Source: Desulfovibrio subterraneus (GTDB lineage Bacteria; Desulfobacterota; Desulfovibrionia; Desulfovibrionales; Desulfovibrionaceae). From it: 64,000 bases of DNA. The first letter of the stretch is position 1, and each line of letters starts with the position of its first letter. The notes under the pieces are model-generated. The model saw only the letters and a program-made list of their open reading frames with translations, searched no databases and was not told the DNA's origin. The stretch spans positions 1 to 64,000 of the forward strand of contig NZ_BLVO01000016.1 in the NCBI RefSeq assembly GCF_013340285.1, written 5' to 3'. Position numbers and translations under genes: made by a program. Positions 27,126-34,302 of this stretch are shown piece after piece.

Positions 27126-28280
27126 ATGTTCAGAGTGAATAGAGCAAGCAATCGAATGGAACCACTGAAAGAGACTTCTTTTCAGGAGCTGGGGTGTACA
27201 GAGAGGGCAAACCTGCAAGAATGGTTAGAAAATGCTCCTGCGGCATTTGGTGAGGATTTGCTAATTATACAAAAGGAGTTTGATGGTTTTAGTGATACGC
27301 GAGAGCGACTTGACTTGTTGGCGTTGGATAAGCAAGGAAATTTAGTGATTATTGAGAATAAGCTTGATGATTCAGGAAGAGATGTGGTTTGGCAGGCTTT
27401 AAAATACGCTTCCTATTGTTCGACGTTAACTGCAAGTCAAATTGTTGGTATTTATCAGCAGTATATCGATAGTTTTGATAGTGGTTATAGTGCAGAAGAG
27501 TTGATTTGCTCATTCTTAGGACTAGACGATTTAGAAGATGGAGAGATTAATAAAGGTAAACAGCAGAGAATCTTTCTCGTTGCAGCTAGATTTAGGAAAG
27601 AGGTCACAAGTACAGTTTTGTGGTTGATGTCATACGGTGTTAGTCTTCAATGCTATAAAGCAACGCCGTATGTCGACGGTGATTCAATGTTTTTAAAATT
27701 TGATTTAATTATACCAGTTCCTGAAACAAAAGAAATGATAATAAGTATGTCAGTAAAAGATGCAGAGGAAAAAATAGCTCAATCTTCTTTGGCAACTAGG
27801 CATGTAATAAGGAAGGATTTTTGGGAAGCATTGTTGTCACGTATGAGTGATGCTGGGTATGCTCGATTCCAAAATATAAGCCCATCAAAAACAAACTGGA
27901 TTTGTGCAGGGTCTGGAGTAAGGGGGGTGCCGTATGTATTAGTTTTTGGGAAAAAAGAAGTGCGTGTAGAGATTACTCCAGATACTGGTGATGGCGTCTT
28001 GAATAAGTTCATATATGATGCTTTGCTGAGTGGAAGGGCTGAAATAGAAAAGGTTTTTGGGGAGAGTCTAAGCTGGGAGCGTCTTGATGGTAAAAAAATG
28101 AGCCGCATAAAGTGTTCGCTAGCTTGTGACGGTTACAATAGGAATAACTGGGAATCGCTTATGGATTGGATGCTTGATCGTGCCCAGCGTATGGAAAAAG
28201 CCTTTGATGCACCGCTCAAAAAGGCGCAGAAGGCTTTTCGAGCTAAAGAGATTGTACAAGGTGAGCCGTCACAGAAGTAG
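27126..28280 (+). CDS. DUF4268-type protein with PD-(D/E)XK nuclease-like domain
   Basis: A 384-residue soluble protein from ATG 27126, preceded by TGGAGGTGAAC. The N-terminal half contains RERLDLLALDKQGNLVIIENKL (about residues 58-79), where D and ENK sit in the D-x(n)-ExK arrangement of the PD-(D/E)XK nuclease fold. The C-terminal half looks like DUF4268. Such proteins occur in islands and in restriction-like or defence contexts, but a function is not established. The gene is AT-rich. Its stop TAG directly abuts, in the same frame, the first recognisable Rhs codons at 28281, so it could also be the last gene of an older Rhs cassette. Confidence 0.7.
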   Translation: MFRVNRASNRMEPLKETSFQELGCTERANLQEWLENAPAAFGEDLLIIQKEFDGFSDTRERLDLLALDKQGNLVIIENKLDDSGRDVVWQALKYASYCSTLTASQIVGIYQQYIDSFDSGYSAEELICSFLGLDDLEDGEINKGKQQRIFLVAARFRKEVTSTVLWLMSYGVSLQCYKATPYVDGDSMFLKFDLIIPVPETKEMIISMSVKDAEEKIAQSSLATRHVIRKDFWEALLSRMSDAGYARFQNISPSKTNWICAGSGVRGVPYVLVFGKKEVRVEITPDTGDGVLNKFIYDALLSGRAEIEKVFGESLSWERLDGKKMSRIKCSLACDGYNRNNWESLMDWMLDRAQRMEKAFDAPLKKAQKAFRAKEIVQGEPSQK

Positions 28281-28301
28281 GCATATGATAGCTTCGGGAC
28301 T

Positions 28302-28946
28302 ATGCTGAACGACTCCAATCCCGAGCTATTTCTGCCTGTTGGCTTTGCCTCCGGCCTTGTGGACCGCCACACGGGACTCATCCGCTTCGGCTACCGCGAC
28401 TATTCCCCCGAACTGGGCCGCTTTACCGCCCTTGACCCCGCCCGCGATATGCGCGGCGATGGCGATCTGTGGGATTACTGTGTGGATGATCCGATCAACT
28501 GCGTTGACCCGTGGGGGCTTTTCCGGTTTGGAGTCCGTTCTCTGGATGGATTTACATCAGTTTCCCGCCCCGGTTTCACCTCACCCATGCCTGACAGTGG
28601 TGTTGCGCATGGGTGGATAGACGGGATGAATAATCCCGGCGAGTATAACCTGCAGTTGCACCATGAACAGGGGTTTTATGAGGACGAAAAGGGAGGGGAT
28701 ATTGGTCATGGGAAAGACGGCCCAATGACTAAAGAGACCAGAAGAAAAGACGATTATCGTATGGATTCCAAGCAGTACGATGACTCCATCATGCGGGATT
28801 CTGCCCAAATAACAAGGCAGGGGAAATACGATCTCTTTACCAATAATTGCCAAGATTATGCCGATAGGCTGCGCGAGAACTATGATATATTGAAAGATAG
28901 TCCAGAGATTAGGCGCGAAATTGAGAAGGAACGAAGCGCTGAATAA
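28302..28946 (+). CDS. orphan Rhs C-terminal tip 1 (core end plus toxin-like domain)
   Basis: Rhs homology starts abruptly at 28281 (AYDSFG) and continues through GLIRFGYRDYSPELGRF, TALDPARDMRGDGDLWDYCV and DPINCVDPWGL, the conserved end of the Rhs core where DPxG marks the toxin junction. What follows, about 140 residues, is variable: AHGWIDGMNNPGEYNLQLHH, then YDLFTNNCQDYADRLRENYD. The NNCQDYAD segment with an upstream histidine resembles circularly permuted papain/NlpC-like catalytic motifs, as an inference. The N-terminal Rhs shell and delivery region are absent, and ATG 28302 has no strong ribosome site, so this is a displaced tip that may be silent or expressed at low level. Confidence 0.75.
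   Translation: MLNDSNPELFLPVGFASGLVDRHTGLIRFGYRDYSPELGRFTALDPARDMRGDGDLWDYCVDDPINCVDPWGLFRFGVRSLDGFTSVSRPGFTSPMPDSGVAHGWIDGMNNPGEYNLQLHHEQGFYEDEKGGDIGHGKDGPMTKETRRKDDYRMDSKQYDDSIMRDSAQITRQGKYDLFTNNCQDYADRLRENYDILKDSPEIRREIEKERSAE
28366..28517 (+). repeat. Rhs core repeat, copy 1 (152 bp)
   Basis: 152 bp encoding the last Rhs core residues up to VDPWG. It matches 29552-29703 with six substitutions, all synonymous. Such shared segments allow homologous exchange of toxin tips with a full-length rhs elsewhere. Confidence 0.9.
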
Positions 28947-28955
28947 TAACAATAC

Positions 28956-28980
28956 AGGCCTCCCTGCTAAAGGGAGGCCT
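28956..28980. repeat. inverted repeat between Rhs tip 1 and its downstream ORF
   Basis: AGGCCTCCCT (28956-28965), GCTAA, AGGGAGGCCT (28971-28980): a perfect 10-bp stem without a T-run. It lies in the 45-bp gap between the tip stop and the next ATG, like the terminator in cassette 2. Confidence 0.7.
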
Positions 28981-28991
28981 CATAAGCAAAT

Positions 28992-29528
28992 ATGATGAAT
29001 AATAAAATAAAAATCGCTATATGTGTCGCTGCATTACTTTCGTTTGCATTATTTTATAGGCAAATAATACCAAGAGATACACTTGCTCTTATTAATTCCT
29101 GTAGAGATGATATGTACGACGAAATTTGGAAAGGTAACCTTGATCTAACAAGAAAAGGTTCAACTGCTAATGCAACGATATATTCGAATAAGGTGTTCAG
29201 ATACGGTGTGTTTGCTAACTGCAATATAAACAATGTGCATATAACATATGATTCTGTGCAGGCTGAATTTAAAGGGACGATAAAATATACTGTTTATAAT
29301 AATGGAAAAATTATAGAATCTAATGTTGTTACATCAAGTCGAGGCTGGAGAGGGGGGAGAATTCCACAAAAAAATTTTTGGAGAGAGAGCCTCTTTCCAT
29401 TCTGGATGCCTTACGCAGATAAGTACGAAACAGTAACTATCCAAATGGAAGTCTTGGAGCCTGATCCGACATTTTTAGAAAAGAGAAGCAACGTTTACCT
29501 CTCAATCAGAGGAGAATGGGTGCCTTAA
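28992..29528 (+). CDS. putative immunity protein, single membrane anchor
   Basis: 178 residues with an N-terminal hydrophobic segment (IKIAICVAALLSFALFY), followed by a periplasmic-type, beta-rich domain. It follows Rhs tip 1 immediately in the same orientation, where the cognate immunity gene of a polymorphic toxin is normally placed. It is AT-rich. I recognise no domain. If tip 1 is a cell-wall or periplasm-acting enzyme, an anchored periplasmic inhibitor would fit. Two tandem ATGs are present; neither has a strong ribosome site. Confidence 0.55.
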   Translation: MMNNKIKIAICVAALLSFALFYRQIIPRDTLALINSCRDDMYDEIWKGNLDLTRKGSTANATIYSNKVFRYGVFANCNINNVHITYDSVQAEFKGTIKYTVYNNGKIIESNVVTSSRGWRGGRIPQKNFWRESLFPFWMPYADKYETVTIQMEVLEPDPTFLEKRSNVYLSIRGEWVP

Positions 29529-29535
29529 TCTCTAA

Positions 29536-30006
29536 GCGCTGAGATATTTCTGCCACACGGGACTCATCCGCTTCGGCTACCGCGACTATTCCCCCGAATT
29601 GGGCCGCTTTACCGCACTTGACCCCGCCCGCGATATGCGCGGCGATGGCGATCTGTGGGATTACTGTGTGGATGACCCCATAAACTGCGTCGACCCGTGG
29701 GGGTTGGCAGATATTCCATGGTGGGTTCCACAAAAAATCGTCCGTAATGGTGCAAGGCAATATGCCAAGGAGTTTGGCTACGATTTGGAAGAGTGTTCTG
29801 ATGATGATATTGATGAAATGATAAACACTGTTCCAAACAAAAAAGTAGATGAATTTAAAAAATCATATGACAGACGTCCAGATGCAGCCACGCCGCGGTC
29901 TAAGGAAACAGATAGCACAAATGCTAAGGAATATGATTTTGAAAAGCAGTTGATAGACGAAATGGTGAAAAAGTATGGGAAAGACTGCATCAAAAAATCA
30001 AATTAA
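29536..30006 (+). pseudogene. orphan Rhs C-terminal tip 2 (no start codon)
   Basis: An open frame from just after a TAA at 29533-29535 encodes HTGLIRFGYRDYSPELGRF through DPINCVDPWGL and then a different, roughly 100-residue tip beginning ADIPWWVPQKIVRNGARQYA and ending KKYGKDCIKKSN. The tip is charged and unrecognised. There is no ATG or GTG with a ribosome site before the core segment. Compared with copy 1, a stretch of about 30 bp just upstream of the repeat is missing, so ATTTCTGCC is joined directly to ACACGGG. It is a displaced, probably untranslated toxin tip. Confidence is high for Rhs origin and low for toxin type. Confidence 0.75.
29552..29703 (+). repeat. Rhs core repeat, copy 2 (152 bp)
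   Basis: Direct repeat of 28366-28517 at 146 of 152 positions. All six differences keep the amino acid. Confidence 0.9.
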
Positions 30007-30014
30007 ATAACCTT

Positions 30015-30044
30015 CTGCGCCAGCAATGAGCTGGCGCAGTTTTT
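30015..30044 (+). terminator. terminator after Rhs tip 2
   Basis: CTGCGCCAGC (30015-30024), AATGA, GCTGGCGCAG (30030-30039) and a T-run. It separates tip 2 from the putative immunity gene, which would then need its own promoter or readthrough. Confidence 0.85.
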
Positions 30045-30058
30045 GGGTTGGAGTATAT

Positions 30059-30289
30059 ATGGTAGTGTTTTTTGAACAATACTGGATGGTAATTTGTTAT
30101 TCTATGTTTGTTGTGTCTCTTATGATTATCGTTCTTATGGTGCGTTTCAAGAAATGGTACAAAATGCTGCTTATTTTTTGCCTTGCGTGTATTTTAGCCT
30201 CTATTCTTATGGATTGGTACAAGTTTTATGAAATTATTGAAAGTATTGGGAGAAAAAAATTATCCATAGCGCATTGGTATAAAGAATAG
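30059..30289 (+). CDS. small membrane protein, putative immunity protein
   Basis: 76 residues from ATG 30059, with GGAG at 30050-30053. Two hydrophobic segments (MVICYSMFVVSLMIIVLMV and MLLIFCLACILASILM) are separated by a basic loop, followed by a short charged tail. It directly follows Rhs tip 2 and is AT-rich. Position suggests immunity, perhaps against a membrane- or periplasm-directed toxin. No family recognised. An in-frame ATG at 30026 lies inside the terminator and is unlikely. Confidence 0.55.
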   Translation: MVVFFEQYWMVICYSMFVVSLMIIVLMVRFKKWYKMLLIFCLACILASILMDWYKFYEIIESIGRKKLSIAHWYKE

Positions 30290-30397
30290 TGTACGGTGTT
30301 GAGTTGTAACATGCTGATGTAGTTATATTGTGGTTCTGAATTATAATGCAATGAATATATTTGATATGCATTGTAGAAATATAGATAAGAGGTGTGT

Positions 30398-30841
30398 GTG
30401 GGTGTTGAGTCTCGCTTAGGGATCAGGTGCTTTTTGGCTGCATGCCATGCAATATTACTAGCATTCGTATGTGGCTGTGTATTCATTCTATTGTTTGATC
30501 AAAGCGCATCAACAATGGCCAAGTATGTGTTCGGCACTGCATTGGTGCCCTCCTTGTTCATGTTCGTGGTATTCAGAGGGCTGTATCGAATAGAGAACAA
30601 TACGCTGTTCCTCTGTTCACTGTGGGTCCGAAAACTGGAATTGTCACAGGTCAGAACCATGGTTCCATTCATTTCATGGGTTGCTCCATGGCAACCGCAG
30701 CCAATAGGGACAATACTGATCATAACAAAAGGCTGGTTGTTGCCGTTCCGGTTTTACGTGGTGCGTGCCGTTGATATAGAAGAGGTTTGCCGTCACTTCC
30801 ATGGCTACAAGAAAGAAGTAGAAGTATTGCAGGGTAGCTGA
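30398..30841 (+). CDS. membrane protein, possibly part of the Rhs cassette
   Basis: About 147 residues from GTG 30398 (AAGAGG just upstream; another GTG lies at 30392). Two hydrophobic helices (AILLAFVCGCVFILLF and VFGTALVPSLFMFVVF) are followed by a domain with LFLCSLWVRKLELSQVRTMV, reminiscent of bacterial PH-like membrane proteins; this is a weak inference. It sits between Rhs tip 2 and the third Rhs remnant, so it may be an additional immunity gene. Confidence 0.5.
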   Translation: MGVESRLGIRCFLAACHAILLAFVCGCVFILLFDQSASTMAKYVFGTALVPSLFMFVVFRGLYRIENNTLFLCSLWVRKLELSQVRTMVPFISWVAPWQPQPIGTILIITKGWLLPFRFYVVRAVDIEEVCRHFHGYKKEVEVLQGS

Positions 30842-30871
30842 GGAACGGTATTAAAGGAGGCTCGCTCGTCT

Positions 30872-30969
30872 CGGGACTCATCCGTTTCGGCTACCGCGAC
30901 TATTCCCCCGTCAGTATTTGTCTTGAACTCGCTCGCGATATGAGCGGCGATGCTGTCTTGATGCTCTGG
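30872..30969 (+). pseudogene. Rhs core remnant 3, decayed
   Basis: CGGGACTCATCCGTTTCGGC and the following CTACCGCGACTATTCCCCCG match the 152-bp core repeat closely. After a short divergent section, CTTGAACTCGCTCGCGATAT and GAGCGGCGATG match again with substitutions. The frame is broken and no tip follows, so this is the relic of a third cassette. The stretch from 30970 to 31220 is AT-rich with no gene seen. Confidence 0.75.
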
Positions 30970-31220
30970 TTAGTAGTTGTGACTCTTGAAAGTTTACGAT
31001 TTTCAAACAAATGTGTGTATGTAGATATGATCATGTATATATAATTTAGTCTGGTGCGTGTTAAAGAACTGTTATACTGCCTTGTTATCGTGTTTTTTTA
31101 TTTGTTGGTAGATTATAATCCCCATAAATTTGCGGTGTAGTATATATAGAAATCACAATTCCATTGTGGTTCAGGAGGTGCTTTTGTGGTTTGATTGATT
31201 GGTAGCAACCGGAGGTAGTT

Positions 31221-32303
31221 ATGTCACAGGTAACACGTATTTCTGCGATTCTGTTGGCTGTTATGGTGCTTACGGGGTGCGCAAGCTTAAACTCCATCCA
31301 TAGAACTCATGATTTTAAGACTGGAAGTGCTATAATTGATGCTAAGCAGCGCGCAATTATTGCTAGAGAAGATCTAAAAAACGGCGTTCTTGTATGTGCA
31401 GAGCCAAGCCCGGACGCCATGTCTGCATATGCTGCGGAACTGGCAGGCAAGGTTGGAGTCCCTAACAAGGTTGCCGCTGAGTTTGTAGGATCATTTCATG
31501 AAGGATCTTCATTTGTTGGCCTGCGGACACAGAGCATTCAGCTGTTGCGAGATGAATCATACCGCTTGTGTGAAGCGCATATGAACGGTTTTATAAGTAA
31601 AGAAGAATATTCAATCTTATTGCGAAGACAACAGAGGATCACTGTAGCGCTTTTGGCTATTGAGCAGTTAACAGGAGCGATAAGGCCACCCAATATTTCC
31701 ATAAATACGAAGGGCGTTGTAGAGCTTTCTAAGGGGGTAGATGAACTAGTCCTGCAAAAAGAATACAAAAATAAGCAAATAGATGCCAAGAAAAAGGAAA
31801 AAGAAAATGTTGATAGTAGCTCCGAAGGGTCTGCTGAAATAATTAAATCTATTGATAATGAGATTGCTGAATTAGAAAAGAGTAGAGATTCATTAGTAAA
31901 AGGCATTGAGAATGGGCGGTCTATGTTAGCTTCTGGAGCTGCAACTGCTGTAGTTATTGGTGCAGAGGCGATGTCTCCTCGATCTGATGATCATATTCAA
32001 GCTATAGCTGGATATGTTGATAAAATTGTAGAATATACTCAGACGGATGATCTTGGGCAGATGTGTGTGGCTCATATGCAAAGAGTCGATAGTGGCCCGT
32101 TAGTTGATAAGTGTGTATCATATCTTGATACTATTGTTAGGCAAGAGAATGCGCGTGTAAAGATTTTAGATGCATACAGTAGTCATATTGAAAAAATGAA
32201 AATGAAAAATGTTGATGATTTGGGTAAGTTAGGAAATGTCACGTTGCCATGGCAGGATATAGTAAAGTCAGCACCTCTTCAAAAGAGTATGGGTGAGGAA
32301 TAA
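31221..32303 (+). CDS. lipoprotein with coiled-coil middle region
   Basis: 360 residues beginning with a signal peptide and lipobox (LTGC, Cys19), so anchored in the outer or inner membrane after lipidation. The middle, about residues 170-235, is a Lys/Glu-rich coiled coil. The rest is helical, with pairs of cysteines at about 60/115 and 276/290. CGGAGG precedes the ATG. AT-rich like the Rhs island and unrelated to any family I recognise. It may be island cargo. Confidence 0.7.
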   Translation: MSQVTRISAILLAVMVLTGCASLNSIHRTHDFKTGSAIIDAKQRAIIAREDLKNGVLVCAEPSPDAMSAYAAELAGKVGVPNKVAAEFVGSFHEGSSFVGLRTQSIQLLRDESYRLCEAHMNGFISKEEYSILLRRQQRITVALLAIEQLTGAIRPPNISINTKGVVELSKGVDELVLQKEYKNKQIDAKKKEKENVDSSSEGSAEIIKSIDNEIAELEKSRDSLVKGIENGRSMLASGAATAVVIGAEAMSPRSDDHIQAIAGYVDKIVEYTQTDDLGQMCVAHMQRVDSGPLVDKCVSYLDTIVRQENARVKILDAYSSHIEKMKMKNVDDLGKLGNVTLPWQDIVKSAPLQKSMGEE

Positions 32304-32367
32304 TTGCTAGCAAGATACTAAACCTAGTCCCGCCTCATCCCCCATCACCCCCACCCACAAAACAAAA

Positions 32368-32398
32368 ACGGGGCGGAAGGATAATCCTTCCGCCCCGT
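32368..32398 (-). terminator. terminator of the dsbA-like gene
   Basis: A perfect 13-bp GC-rich stem (32368-32380 with 32386-32398, loop ATAAT) is followed on the minus strand by a T-rich tract. It serves the minus-strand gene ending at 32454. Confidence 0.85.
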
Positions 32399-32453
32399 GT
32401 GCGTTTCTGCCGTCTTGCGTCTGATGATGCGAGACTTACATTCTTTGCTGGAA

Positions 32454-33248
32454 CTACTTTTTCTTGTTGGCGTGATCCAGCGCAAGGTCCACGGCTTCGC
32501 TGAACAGGTCGAAGGGCAGTGCGCCGCGAATGACGATGTTGTTCACGAGGAAGTAGGGGGTGCCGGAGAAACCGAAGTCCTGTGCTTCCTTGATGTCTTC
32601 GTCAATGATGGTCTTCACGGCGGTGCTCTTGGCGTCTGCTTCCAGTCGCTTCACATCCAGCCCCACGGTTGCGGCGGTGTCCTTGAGGAAGGCTTCGCCG
32701 TCGGCAATGAGCACCGAGCGGTTGGCGAAAATGGCGTCATAGAGCTGCCATGCCTTTTCCTTGTCCTGCATGGCTGCGGCCACAAAGTACTCGGAAGCGG
32801 TGCGGGCATGCTCGTGGCTGGCAAGGGGGAAATTCTTGAACACAAAGCGAACGGTCTTGCCGTAATGCTTGAGAATGGTGTTTACGGTAAAGGCAGCCTG
32901 CTCGCAGTAGGGGCAGGTGAAGTCCGAAAAAGCCACAATGGTCACGGGGCTGTCTGCATCGCCGCGCACAAGTCGGTTTTTCAGGTTCACGGTCTTGGGC
33001 ACGTCTACATCGGCATTCCATTGGGTGGTAATGGCCTTGCGCTGCGCCTTCTGTGAGCCTTCACGCATGATCAGAAACAGTTCTTCGCTGTTTTCACGCA
33101 GTACGTTCATGAGCACTTCGGGGTGCTCCTGCAGAATGGTTTCCAGTTGCTGTTTCAGCTTGGCATCTGATTCTTCTGCCGCGCTGGCGGTTCCGGCGAA
33201 CAGGCAGAAGGAAATGAGCAGTGCGGCGATCAGGGCCTTGTGGAACAT
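32454..33248 (-). CDS. DsbA-family thiol:disulfide oxidoreductase
   Basis: A periplasmic thioredoxin-fold protein of 264 residues. A signal peptide (residues 1-23, cut near ASA-AE) precedes a helical N-terminal region (about 25-85), then the redox motif CPYC (C112, C115) in FSDFTCPYCEQ and the cis-proline loop SGTPYFLVN. CPYC and the N-terminal helical extension are typical of the BdbD/Com1-like DsbA branch. It probably forms or isomerises disulfides in exported proteins. Single gene, with its own terminator. Confidence 0.9.
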   Translation of the reverse strand: MFHKALIAALLISFCLFAGTASAAEESDAKLKQQLETILQEHPEVLMNVLRENSEELFLIMREGSQKAQRKAITTQWNADVDVPKTVNLKNRLVRGDADSPVTIVAFSDFTCPYCEQAAFTVNTILKHYGKTVRFVFKNFPLASHEHARTASEYFVAAAMQDKEKAWQLYDAIFANRSVLIADGEAFLKDTAATVGLDVKRLEADAKSTAVKTIIDEDIKEAQDFGFSGTPYFLVNNIVIRGALPFDLFSEAVDLALDHANKKK

Positions 33249-33475
33249 GGAGCCTCCGAATCTTCGGTGGGTGGTGTTGTCAGGCCGGGACTCGGATAAA
33301 CGCCGATGGCGGCCTGTGGATATGAACGTACACAGTCGATTGTCGCATGTTGCGATGCTTCAGCACACAGGGCCGGTGCGCAAAACATCGTGAGAGGTGT
33401 CCTTGTATCGCGAAGGGCTCCGGCTGGCAAGAAGCCCCTATTTACAACCTATAAACGGCAGGGTAGCATCCGCGC

Positions 33476-34261
33476 ATGAAAATCAGGTGCATCATAGTGG
33501 ACGATGAGCCCCCGGCACGCGACGAGTGGCTCTACATGCTTTCCCGCATGGAAGATGTTGAGGTGGTTGCCACTGCCTCTTCCGCCACGCAGGCGCTTGA
33601 GGTCATTTACGAACATGATCCTGATCTGGTGTTTCTGGATATAGAGATGCCGGGCGGCAACGGCTTTACGGTTGTTGAGCAGCTCATGGATATGGAAGAC
33701 CCGCCCCTTGTCATCTTTGCGACCGCGTTCGACCAGTACGCCATCCGCGCATTTGAAGAGAACGCCATAGACTACATTCTGAAACCGCTCGAAGAACAGC
33801 GCGTTCGCAAGGGTCTGGACAAGGTGCGGCAGCGGCTGGCCCGTGAAAATGCACCGGATGCCGCAGAAAAGCCGCATTCGGAGCTGGCACAGCTGCTGGA
33901 AAAGATAGGGCAGCGCGATTCGTTCACGCGCATTTCCGTGGAAAGCAGGGGGCGCGTTCTGCTGCTGCAGCCGCAGGACGTGTATTTCTGCCGTGCGGAT
34001 GACAAAAGGGTGTGGGTGCACACCCGCGACGACCGGTATCTGTGCCACGGCACGGTGAATCTGGGCAAGCTTGAGGAACGGCTCGGGGCGCATGCCTTTT
34101 TCCGCGCCAACAGGGCCGATCTGGTGAATCTTGCTAAGGTGCGCGAGTTTGCCCCGTGGTTCAACGGCAAATATACCATTATCGTGGATGATGCCGTGGG
34201 CACGGAAATCGTGGTCAACCGCAGCAGAGTCAAGGATTTCAAGGACCGCCTCGGACTGTAG
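33476..34261 (+). CDS. LytTR-family response regulator
   Basis: 261 residues: a receiver domain (about 1-120) with acidic pocket VDDEPPA, phosphoacceptor Asp55 in LVFLDIEMPG and lysine in YILKPL, and a C-terminal LytTR DNA-binding domain (about 155-258, RISVESRGRVLLLQPQDVYF, HAFFRANRADLVNLAKV). LytTR proteins bind direct repeats and control surface or metabolic genes. It is followed 40 bp later by its sensor kinase. The ribosome site is weak. Confidence 0.93.
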   Translation: MKIRCIIVDDEPPARDEWLYMLSRMEDVEVVATASSATQALEVIYEHDPDLVFLDIEMPGGNGFTVVEQLMDMEDPPLVIFATAFDQYAIRAFEENAIDYILKPLEEQRVRKGLDKVRQRLARENAPDAAEKPHSELAQLLEKIGQRDSFTRISVESRGRVLLLQPQDVYFCRADDKRVWVHTRDDRYLCHGTVNLGKLEERLGAHAFFRANRADLVNLAKVREFAPWFNGKYTIIVDDAVGTEIVVNRSRVKDFKDRLGL

Positions 34262-34302
34262 GCGGCCATGACGCGTTTTCTACGCAATATTCGGGTATCA
34301 AT

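Noticed and set aside
28302-28946. Complete Rhs gene
   Set aside because: Only the last core segment and tip are present; the large YD-repeat shell is missing.
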